Assembly: GCA_900545625.1 (NCBI GenBank)
Contig: UQZS01000082.1
Location: forward strand, 1 to 6,207
Origin: an uncultured Oscillospiraceae bacterium
Lineage (GTDB): Bacteria > Bacillota > Clostridia > Oscillospirales > Acutalibacteraceae
DNA: 6,207 bases
Direction of reading: 5' to 3'
Notes under the pieces: generated by a model
The model's database searches: none
Told to the model about the DNA's origin: nothing
The model's input: the letters and a program-made list of their open reading frames with translations, nothing else
Program-made: the position numbers and the translations under genes
Part shown: one piece after another, positions 1 to 4,675 of the stretch
Layout of the letters: each line of letters begins with the position of its first letter
Numbering within the stretch: position 1 is the stretch's first letter

Positions 1-397
1 GGACAAGGCAGAGCAGGCTGCGCAGGCGGCAATCTCCAGTCCGCTGCTCGAATCCACCATCGACGGCGCAAAGGGTATCATCATCAGTATTTCCGCTTCC
101 GAGGATATCGGTCTTGAGGACATCGATACGGCGGCAGGCATCGTCCGTGCGGCTGCCGACGACGACGCGAACATCATCTTCGGCGTCGACCTCAAGCCGG
201 AGCTGGAGGATACCATGACCATCACCGTCATTGCGACGGGCTTCGGCAGCGATGCGAATGGTATGCCCAAAAAGCCGACCGATGCGTTCGGCTTTGAAAC
301 GGACAAGCCTTTGGACGATATTTCCAGCACCAGCACGGGCTTTGACCCGAACGATGGGTACATCGATGTGCTGGACATCTTCAACGGCAGAAAGTAA
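1..397 (+). CDS. ftsZ: Cell division protein FtsZ, C-terminal part (5' end outside window)
   Basis: FtsZ is the tubulin-like GTPase that polymerises into the cytokinetic Z-ring at mid-cell. Only the last 131 residues are present; the reading frame begins at base 2. What is seen is the second half of the C-terminal (activation) domain: AISSPLLESTIDGAKG, the segment DANIIFGVDLKPELEDTM and the family hallmark TITVIATGF. These match FtsZ closely. After ATGF only about 50 residues remain, a short acidic, Ser/Thr-rich linker and then a terminal YIDVLDIFNGRK. That end resembles the conserved C-terminal peptide that docks FtsZ to membrane tethers such as FtsA and SepF, though it differs from the textbook DIPTFLRR form. 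The GTP-binding half lies upstream of the window. The stop is TAA, followed 27 nt later by an intrinsic terminator, so ftsZ ends its transcription unit here and is not co-transcribed with the sugar genes. Identification is very secure. Confidence 0.96.
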   Translation, partial: DKAEQAAQAAISSPLLESTIDGAKGIIISISASEDIGLEDIDTAAGIVRAAADDDANIIFGVDLKPELEDTMTITVIATGFGSDANGMPKKPTDAFGFETDKPLDDISSTSTGFDPNDGYIDVLDIFNGRK

Positions 398-423
398 CCA
401 ATCTTGCGGTTTCTGTGTGCACA

Positions 424-456
424 CCCCGCAGCGTTTCGGCGCTGCGGGGCTTTTTT
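424..456 (+). terminator. Rho-independent terminator after ftsZ
   Basis: A perfect 10-bp GC-rich stem (CCCCGCAGCG at 424-433 pairing with CGCTGCGGGG at 440-449) encloses a 6-nt loop. It is followed by C and six T residues at 451-456. It lies 27 nt past the ftsZ stop and just before the next promoter, so it insulates the cell-division unit from the glycosidase operon. Confidence 0.93.
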
Positions 457-462
457 CGCCCC

Positions 463-491
463 TTGACACGCTGGGCGGAATCTCGTATATT
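463..491 (+). promoter_or_regulatory. Sigma-A promoter of the GH4-kinase operon
   Basis: The -35 box TTGACA (463-468) is consensus. A 17-bp spacer leads to a -10 box TATATT (486-491), one mismatch from TATAAT. Predicted transcription start is near 498, giving a leader of roughly 35 nt. The -35 box begins only 7 nt after the ftsZ terminator T-tract. Such a strong core promoter in front of catabolic genes suggests control by a repressor or by catabolite repression rather than by promoter weakness; that is inference. Confidence 0.88.
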
Positions 492-508
492 GTATTTATT
501 CGTATACA
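483..508 (+). promoter_or_regulatory. Candidate operator: TCGTATA direct repeat around -10/+1
   Basis: TCGTATA occurs at 483-489 (overlapping the -10 box) and again at 500-506, exactly 17 bp later. In addition TGTAT (491-495) and ATACA (504-508) form a 5-bp inverted repeat with an 8-nt centre. The region sits over the -10 box and start site, where repressors commonly bind. The arms are short and AT-rich, so chance is possible. No regulator gene is present in the window to pair with it. Confidence 0.3.
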
Positions 509-533
509 TTATTTATGCAGGGAGGAAGCAGTT

Positions 534-1898
534 ATGAAACTTACAGTGATCGGCGGAGGCGGCGTGCGCTCTATGTTCTTAGCAAAAAGCATTGCGCAAA
601 AGGCGGAAACACTGCATATTGATCATCTCTGCTTTATGGATAACGATCCCCAAAAGCTGCGCATTTACGGCGGCATGGCAAAGCAGGTGGCGGCGCGCCT
701 TTGTCCAACGCTCGACTTTACCTTGACGGCAAACGCCGAAGAAGCCGTTCGTGACGCGGATTATGTCATCACCACCATCCGTGTGGGCGGCGACGATATG
801 CGTGTGCGTGATGAACGCATTGCACTCGGTCACGGTATTCTCGGGCAGGAGACCACAGGCGCGGCGGGCTTTTCGTTTGCCATGCGCAGCGTGCCCGCGC
901 TTGCAACGTATTGCGAACTCATCCGCAAATACGCAAAGCCCGGCGTGAAAGTGTTCAATTTCACAAACCCTGCGGGCGTGGTGTCGCAGACGCTGCGCGA
1001 CATGGGCTATGATTTTACTTACGGCATCTGTGACGCGCCCTCGGGGATGCTGCGTTCGTTTGCACTGCTTTACGGTGCCGATCCTGCCAAGATCCGCGGT
1101 GAGGTCTATGGGCTCAACCACCTTTCCTATTTCAAAAGCATCACGCTTGCCGGACGGGAGATTCTCTCGGAGCTGATCGAAAACGAAGAAGCTTATGAAA
1201 AAACGGATCTGCGCTATTTTGAAAAGGATCTGCTGCGCGACCGCGGCTGTATCTTAAATGAATACCTGTACTATTTCTATTACCGCGAGCAGGCGGTGCA
1301 GAATATCCTGCACGCTAAGCAGACGCGCGGCGAGCAGATCGCCGAGATCAACCGCCATATGACTGCCGAGCTTTCCGCATTAGACCCGGAAACGGATTTC
1401 GACGAATGTTTGCGTATTTTTAACCATTGGTACGGAGAACGCGAAAATAATTATATGGCGGAGGAAACGGGTATCCGCCGTAAAACGCCGTGGTCGTTCG
1501 ATATTTACACGCCCGACGAGGGCGGCTACGCGGGCGTGGCGCTCTCCTTTATCCGTATCGCACAAAGCGGTAAGCCCGACAGCATGATCCTATGTGTGCC
1601 GAACGAAGGTGCTATCGACGGACTGTTGGACAGCGACGTAGTCGAGATCACCTGCACGGTCACGGCGGACAGCTGCACACCGCACAAGATGGGCAGGGTG
1701 GACGAGCAGAATTTGGAGCTGATCCGCCGTGTCAAAAACTATGAGCGGCTCGCGTCTTTGGCACTGCGCACCAAAAGCCGTGCGGCGGCGGTGCAGGCGC
1801 TCACCTTGCATCCGCTGGTCAATTCGTATTCGCTGGGGAAAGCGTTGACGGCAGAATATATGGAACACAACAAGGACTATTGCGATGGCTGGAAATAA
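534..1898 (+). CDS. Glycoside hydrolase family 4 enzyme (6-phospho-glycosidase-like, NAD+/divalent-metal dependent)
   Basis: A 454-residue protein, normal length for GH4. These cytoplasmic enzymes cleave glycosides by an NAD+-dependent oxidation-elimination mechanism, often on 6-phosphorylated disaccharides imported by a PTS. Visible features: N-terminal Rossmann nucleotide-binding loop VIGGGGVRS (residues 5-13); IRVGGDD then GQETTG (104-109); TNPAG (144-148); GICDAPSG (164-171) with the presumed metal ligand Cys166; GLNHLSY (193-199) with the second presumed ligand His196; and a Tyr-rich NEYLYYFYY segment in which Tyr244 is the likely catalytic base. The C-terminal HPLV motif is also typical. 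NPAG and GLNHL favour the 6-phospho-beta-glucosidase branch, but the cysteine motif reads CDAP rather than CN-P, so substrate is uncertain. The ATG at 534 is chosen because GGAGGA (521-526) lies 7 nt upstream; the frame stays open back into ftsZ, but the region before 534 is not GH4-like. It overlaps the downstream kinase by 14 nt. Confidence 0.92.
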   Translation: MKLTVIGGGGVRSMFLAKSIAQKAETLHIDHLCFMDNDPQKLRIYGGMAKQVAARLCPTLDFTLTANAEEAVRDADYVITTIRVGGDDMRVRDERIALGHGILGQETTGAAGFSFAMRSVPALATYCELIRKYAKPGVKVFNFTNPAGVVSQTLRDMGYDFTYGICDAPSGMLRSFALLYGADPAKIRGEVYGLNHLSYFKSITLAGREILSELIENEEAYEKTDLRYFEKDLLRDRGCILNEYLYYFYYREQAVQNILHAKQTRGEQIAEINRHMTAELSALDPETDFDECLRIFNHWYGERENNYMAEETGIRRKTPWSFDIYTPDEGGYAGVALSFIRIAQSGKPDSMILCVPNEGAIDGLLDSDVVEITCTVTADSCTPHKMGRVDEQNLELIRRVKNYERLASLALRTKSRAAAVQALTLHPLVNSYSLGKALTAEYMEHNKDYCDGWK

Positions 1899-2823
1899 AG
1901 CGTTTGCCGCAGGCATCGGCAGCACGAATATAGATTTATTGTATACGGGGCTGAAAAACCTTCCCGCCGAGGGTGAGGAGGTCTATGCCGACGGCTTTTC
2001 TCTGCAGCTCGGCGGCGGCGCGCCCGCTACGCTGCTGCTGCTCTCTAAGCTCGGCGTACCCGTAAAAATCATAACGGAGCTGGGCGATGACCTGTTTTCA
2101 CAGTTCGCCCGTGCCCGGTTTGCCGCCAATGGCGCAGAGCCTGTCAACCTGTACACAGGCGGCGGTATGCCGCTGAATATATCGTCCTGCCTTGTTACGG
2201 CACAAGACCGCAGCTTTGTGTCTTACGGCCCCGGAAACCCGCGTGCGGACGAGGCGGCACAGGCGGCAGCACTGGAGGCTTCTCAGGGCGCAAAGGTGAT
2301 GCTCATGCAGCCGGGCGGTTTCCTGTCCGTCTATGAAAAGCTCAAGGCGCAGGGGACGATGTTGATCTTCGACTGCGGCTGGAGCGAGGATCTTTCTCTC
2401 GAAAAGTACCGCCCCTATTTGGAACTTGCCGATTATTACACGCCGAACCAAAAAGAAGCGTGCAAATTGACGAACACAAGCACCCCGCAGGCAGCCTTAA
2501 AAGTGCTTACACAGTATTTCGACCGTGTGCTTATAAAACTCGACCGCGACGGCTGCTTAGGGTATGAAAACGGCGAAATGTTTACCGTGCCGCCCGTTTC
2601 TTTCGGTAAAGCCGTGGATGCTACGGGCGCGGGGGATGCGTTTTCGGCAGGGCTTTCGTATGGGCTTTTCCACGGATATGCTTTTGCGGACTGCCTGCTT
2701 TTGGGCAATATCACGGGCGGCAAATGCGTGAGTGCCGTCGGGTGTTTGGGTGCCTCCCTGACGGAAGCGGAACTGCTGGAGCGGTTCCGGAACGAAAAGG
2801 AAAAACGCGGCATTTGTGTTTAG
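1885..2823 (+). CDS. PfkB-family carbohydrate kinase
   Basis: A 312-residue cytoplasmic ribokinase-fold kinase that transfers phosphate from ATP to a sugar or sugar-phosphate. Domains in order: N-terminal strand AAGIGSTNIDLLY with the substrate-binding Asp17; the PfkB signature-1 region LGGGAPATLLLLSKLG (42-57); the Mg/phosphate motif N-x-x-E at Asn188-Glu191 (TPNQKEA); and the signature-2 anion hole DATGAGDAF (245-253) with Asp251 as catalytic base. The C-terminal helices follow and length is typical. In signature 1 the Asn usual after Ala is Thr49. The family cannot be resolved further: ribokinase, fructokinase, 2-keto-3-deoxygluconate kinase and others share these motifs. The start ATG lies inside the last codons of the GH4 gene, with AAGGA (1872-1876) 8 nt upstream, so the two are translationally coupled and the kinase probably acts on a product or substrate of the GH4 enzyme. 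It ends in TAG just before a strong terminator. Confidence 0.92.
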   Translation: MAGNKAFAAGIGSTNIDLLYTGLKNLPAEGEEVYADGFSLQLGGGAPATLLLLSKLGVPVKIITELGDDLFSQFARARFAANGAEPVNLYTGGGMPLNISSCLVTAQDRSFVSYGPGNPRADEAAQAAALEASQGAKVMLMQPGGFLSVYEKLKAQGTMLIFDCGWSEDLSLEKYRPYLELADYYTPNQKEACKLTNTSTPQAALKVLTQYFDRVLIKLDRDGCLGYENGEMFTVPPVSFGKAVDATGAGDAFSAGLSYGLFHGYAFADCLLLGNITGGKCVSAVGCLGASLTEAELLERFRNEKEKRGICV

Positions 2824-2842
2824 ATGTTTCGGATTCATTACG

Positions 2843-2882
2843 AACAACGCCTTACACTTTATTAAGTGTAAGGCGTTGTTTT
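2843..2882 (+). terminator. Intrinsic terminator of the GH4-kinase operon
   Basis: A perfect 17-bp stem: the arm AACAACGCCTTACACTT (2843-2859) pairs with 2864-2880 across a TATT loop. The stem end runs into TTTT (2879-2882) on the plus strand. It lies 20 nt after the kinase stop and 24 nt beyond the stop of the convergent hydrolase gene, so it may also slow minus-strand transcripts. On that strand no good T-tract follows, so plus-strand use is favoured. Confidence 0.9.
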
Positions 2883-2885
2883 GTG

Positions 2886-2897
2886 ACAATGCATTGT
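2886..2897. repeat. 12-bp perfect palindrome between convergent genes
   Basis: ACAATGCATTGT is self-complementary over all 12 bases. It lies between the operon terminator and the stop codon of the minus-strand hydrolase gene. There is no promoter beside it, so no role is assigned; chance is a reasonable explanation. Confidence 0.3.
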
Positions 2898-2906
2898 GCG
2901 GTGCGG

Positions 2907-3911
2907 TCAAACCGTATGTGCCTGTAAATACGCGTGAATCAGCGGCAGAACTTCCTCGTCGTATTCGCCGAAGATACTCATATTTTCACGGTTGAAGCCG
3001 TGTCCCGCACCCTCGATCACGTGCAGCTCGGCGTGCGCATATGTATCCGCCGCGCGCTGCGAATACGAAAGCGGAACTACCGGGTCTGCCGAGCCGTGTA
3101 AAATCAGAACATCGCGGGTATAGCCGCGGATATTTTCATATACGTCGAACCCATGCAGCGCGCGCACATATTCCCGCCCGACAGGCATCCCCGACATGGC
3201 AAAAGCGCTAAGCTGCAGGTCTGAGATCTGATCGGGGTTCCGGAAAAAATTTGTAATCTGTTCCGCCATGCTGAAACCCGGATACATGAGGATCAGACCT
3301 CGGACTTCCGTCGGATGTCGTGCCGCGGTCAAAGCGGAAACGAGTCCGCCCTGGCTTGTACCCAGCAGGAAGATATTGTCTTTGTCGATGCCGTCCATCA
3401 CTTCAAAACGGCGTAGTACGGCTTCCAAATCCGAAACCTCCGTGAATACGGTCATATCGGTCGTTTCGCCGTCACTTTTGCTGTTTGTGCTTCCGCCGCA
3501 GAAATCGAAGCAATATGCAGCATAGCCGTTTTGTGCAAGGTCGATGCAATAGGCGTTCATCGATGCATGCGTCAGTGAGAAGCTGTGCGATAATAGGACG
3601 ACAGGCAAAGGCGTGGGCGCGCCTTTCGGCAAATACAGCTTGCCGTAAATATCGTTTTCCCCGTTTTTGCACCAAAGCTCCTGTACCGAATAGGCATACG
3701 GAATGCCTGCTTCCCGGTTCGGCGTAGACGTCTGGGGCTTTGTTGTCTGTGCAGCAGAGGCGGTTGTCTGCGGTTGCATTTCTGACGGCACGGCCGAGAC
3801 CGTAGTGCCGGGCGAAGCAGGTGTGGTTACAGCCGTTTCCGGCTGATTGCCGCATCCCGCAAGCGACAGCAGAAAAGCAAAGCCAATGCATAAAGCGAAA
3901 CTCTTTTTCAT
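2907..3911 (-). CDS. Lipoprotein alpha/beta hydrolase (putative esterase/acyl hydrolase)
   Basis: A 334-residue secreted, membrane-anchored serine hydrolase. The N-terminus has a lipoprotein signal: MKKS, a hydrophobic core, and lipobox LAGC with Cys20 as the lipidated residue. Residues 21-70 are a Thr/Ser/Pro/Ala/Gln-rich flexible linker that would hold the enzyme off the membrane. The alpha/beta hydrolase domain spans about 75-332: VVLLSHSF (104-111, oxyanion-hole HS region), YCFDFCGGS (133-141), nucleophile elbow GTSQGG (184-189, Ser186), ILHGSADPVVP (270-280, Asp276) and EGAGHGF (300-306, His304). The triad is complete. The closest textbook relatives are the clostridial esterase / dienelactone-hydrolase-like group; the acyl substrate cannot be read from sequence, but deacetylating or de-esterifying glycans or dietary esters outside the cell is plausible. 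The start ATG (3909-3911) has only a weak AGGG ribosome site 4-5 nt upstream. It is transcribed alone, convergent with the kinase gene. Confidence 0.9.
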   Translation of the reverse strand: MKKSFALCIGFAFLLSLAGCGNQPETAVTTPASPGTTVSAVPSEMQPQTTASAAQTTKPQTSTPNREAGIPYAYSVQELWCKNGENDIYGKLYLPKGAPTPLPVVLLSHSFSLTHASMNAYCIDLAQNGYAAYCFDFCGGSTNSKSDGETTDMTVFTEVSDLEAVLRRFEVMDGIDKDNIFLLGTSQGGLVSALTAARHPTEVRGLILMYPGFSMAEQITNFFRNPDQISDLQLSAFAMSGMPVGREYVRALHGFDVYENIRGYTRDVLILHGSADPVVPLSYSQRAADTYAHAELHVIEGAGHGFNRENMSIFGEYDEEVLPLIHAYLQAHTV

Positions 3912-3961
3912 AATACCCTGTTTATGCTCCCTTACAGAACGGGTTAAAAATTTCCAATCCC

Positions 3962-3990
3962 ATCATAGCGCCCATATCGCTGGAAGTCAA
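3962..3990 (-). promoter_or_regulatory. Sigma-A promoter of the lipoprotein hydrolase
   Basis: Read on the minus strand, TTGACT (3990-3985) is followed by a 17-bp spacer and TATGAT (3967-3962). Each box is one base from consensus. The predicted start near 3955 gives a leader of about 45 nt before the ATG, so this gene is monocistronic. Confidence 0.83.
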
Positions 3991-3997
3991 GGGTATT

Positions 3998-4034
3998 CAA
4001 AGCGTAAAATACGGGTTCCCGCAAAGCGTATTTT
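3998..4034. repeat. Direct and inverted repeats upstream of the hydrolase -35 box
   Basis: CAAAGCGTA is repeated directly at 3998-4006 and 4022-4030 (24-bp period). Overlapping these, AAAATACG (4006-4013) and CGTATTTT (4027-4034) form a perfect 8-bp inverted repeat, and CGGGTTCCCG (4012-4021) is a smaller inverted repeat inside it. The block begins 8 bp upstream of the -35 box at 3985-3990, a position typical of activator sites. The plus-strand arm ends in five T residues, so a terminator-like hairpin is an alternative, but no plus-strand gene leads into it. Confidence 0.45.
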
Positions 4035-4195
4035 TGGCGGATTATTCAAAAATTTGTTATGGCTTTACCTCTGATTATTTCAAGCCTGTTTGTTCCGCAA
4101 AATACAAAGCTATAATTTGGTTTTGCCGGCTCTTATTTTAACTGAATGCTTTGTATGCATCGCGCTGCTGAATTCCTTTCCGGCATCCGCAGACT

Positions 4196-4231
4196 AAAAA
4201 AGAATACCCCGTCATCTTCCGACGGGGTATT
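4196..4231 (-). terminator. Rho-independent terminator of the tRNA operon
   Basis: An 11-bp perfect stem (AATACCCCGTC at 4203-4213 with GACGGGGTATT at 4221-4231) encloses a 7-nt loop. On the minus strand the stem is followed by C and six T residues (4202 down to 4196), so it stops transcription coming from the tRNA genes. The stem begins 8 nt beyond the CCA end of tRNA-Gly. Confidence 0.92.
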
Positions 4232-4238
4232 GCTTCTT

Positions 4239-4312
4239 TGGAGCGGCTGATGGGAGTCGAACCCACCTGTCAAGCTTGGGAAGCTTGCATTCTACCGATG
4301 AACTACAGCCGC
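4239..4312 (-). tRNA. tRNA-Gly (anticodon CCC), CCA encoded
   Basis: The minus strand folds as a complete cloverleaf: acceptor GCGGCTG / CAGCCGC (perfect 7 bp), D stem GTTC/GAAT, anticodon stem CAAGC/GCTTG with loop TTCCCAA giving anticodon CCC (4278-4280), and a T arm with loop TTCGACT. The discriminator base is U, as in bacterial tRNA-Gly, and the CCA tail is encoded at 4241-4239. It decodes GGG glycine codons. It is the downstream gene of a two-tRNA transcript with tRNA-Pro. Confidence 0.96.
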
Positions 4313-4317
4313 ATATG

Positions 4318-4349
4318 CGAATGACGCGGCAAAACGCGCGCGTCATTCG
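4318..4349 (-). repeat. Perfect hairpin in the spacer between the two tRNA genes
   Basis: CGAATGACGCG (4318-4328) and CGCGTCATTCG (4339-4349) form an 11-bp perfect stem with a 10-nt loop. It fills almost the whole 40-nt gap between tRNA-Pro and tRNA-Gly. On the minus strand it is followed by CATATGC, not a T-tract, so it is not an intrinsic terminator. A spacer structure that separates the two tRNA folds or presents a nuclease processing site is the most likely role (inference). Confidence 0.75.
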
Positions 4350-4352
4350 ATT

Positions 4353-4428
4353 TGGTCCGAGTGGCGAGACTTGAACTCACGGCCTCTTGACCCCCAGTCA
4401 AGCGCGCTACCAGCTGCGCCACACCCGG
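4353..4428 (-). tRNA. tRNA-Pro (anticodon GGG), CCA encoded
   Basis: Minus-strand cloverleaf of 76 nt including CCA: acceptor CCGGGTG / CACTCGG (one G-U pair), D stem GCGC/GCGC with a GG-containing loop, anticodon stem CTTGA/TCAAG with loop CTGGGGG giving anticodon GGG (4393-4395), and T arm GTGAG/CTCGC with loop TTCAAGT. The discriminator is A and CCA is encoded at 4355-4353. It decodes CCC (and CCU by wobble) proline codons. It is the first gene of the operon, about 35 nt after the predicted transcription start. Confidence 0.96.
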
Positions 4429-4438
4429 ATATACTGCA

Positions 4439-4459
4439 TTTGCCGAAGGCATCGGCAAA
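4439..4459 (-). repeat. Small hairpin in the tRNA operon leader
   Basis: TTTGCCGA and TCGGCAAA form a perfect 8-bp stem with a 5-nt loop on either strand. It lies between the tRNA promoter and the mature 5' end of tRNA-Pro, inside the 5' leader that RNase P would remove. It has no T-tract on the minus strand. Function is unknown. Confidence 0.5.
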
Positions 4460-4469
4460 CTGCTCGAAT

Positions 4470-4498
4470 ATAGTAGCACAAGATTCAGAAATTTGCAA
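4470..4498 (-). promoter_or_regulatory. Promoter of the tRNA-Pro/tRNA-Gly operon
   Basis: On the minus strand TTGCAA (4498-4493), a 17-bp spacer and TACTAT (4475-4470) form a sigma-A promoter. The predicted start is near 4463, giving a leader of about 35 nt before tRNA-Pro. The -35 box departs from TTGACA at two positions. It is arranged divergently with the promoter of the GH38-like gene about 95 bp away. Confidence 0.72.
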
Positions 4499-4592
4499 GA
4501 GGATTTTTACAATTTTCCGTATTTTTGTGCTTTTCGGCTTCGGGAAAGCTGCGCACAGGTGGATTTCGCATATTTCCTTTTCGATTTTCAAA

Positions 4593-4621
4593 TTGACAAA
4601 GCAGACGTATACTTTTATACT
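4593..4621 (+). promoter_or_regulatory. Strong sigma-A promoter of the GH38-like gene
   Basis: Consensus -35 TTGACA (4593-4598), 17-bp spacer, and -10 TATACT (4616-4621, one mismatch). Transcription should begin near 4628, giving a leader of about 48 nt. The spacer contains CGTATAC (4606-4612), which also occurs just after the start site of the GH4 operon (501-507). Confidence 0.88.
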
Positions 4622-4623
4622 GA

Positions 4624-4637
4624 ACATAAAGTTATGT
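4624..4637 (+). promoter_or_regulatory. Candidate operator palindrome at the GH38-like gene start site
   Basis: ACATAA and TTATGT form a perfect 6-bp inverted repeat around a 2-nt centre (AG). It covers the predicted +1 position of the promoter at 4593-4621. Size and placement fit a repressor half-site pair, for example of the LacI or GntR type. The binding protein is not encoded in the window. Confidence 0.42.
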
Positions 4638-4675
4638 GCGGCTATTGTGCAAGCGCCGCCAAAAGGAGCATCCGC

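Larger units (their letters stand above)
3912..4195. other. Intergenic region between lipoprotein hydrolase and tRNA operon
   Basis: About 280 bp with no supportable gene. It holds the hydrolase leader and promoter (3912-3990) and the repeat block at 3998-4034. From about 4035 to 4195 it is AT-rich. There is a TATAAT-like hexamer near 4110, but no good -35 box at 16-18 bp, so I do not call a promoter there. Open frames crossing it lack ribosome sites and recognisable protein character. Confidence 0.6.

Noticed and set aside
231..533. Upstream extension of the GH4 reading frame into ftsZ
   Set aside because: The frame is open but runs out of phase through ftsZ, a terminator and a promoter. 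The ATG at 534 has a strong ribosome site and starts exactly at the Rossmann motif.
579..1121. Minus-strand 180-codon open frame inside the GH4 gene
   Set aside because: It is rich in His, Arg and Cys, has no recognisable motif or ribosome site, and lies wholly antisense to a well-supported gene.
2436..2910. Minus-strand open frames over the 3' end of the kinase gene and its terminator
   Set aside because: They overlap the conserved DATGAGDAF coding region and the terminator hairpin, and have no protein-like features.
4088..4116. Possible plus-strand promoter with a TATAAT-like hexamer near 4110
   Set aside because: The only -35-like hexamer (TTGTTC) sits at about 15 bp spacing and matches poorly, and no plus-strand gene follows before the antisense tRNAs.
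4318..4349. Inter-tRNA hairpin as an intrinsic terminator
   Set aside because: No T-tract follows the stem on the minus strand, and the real terminator lies after tRNA-Gly.
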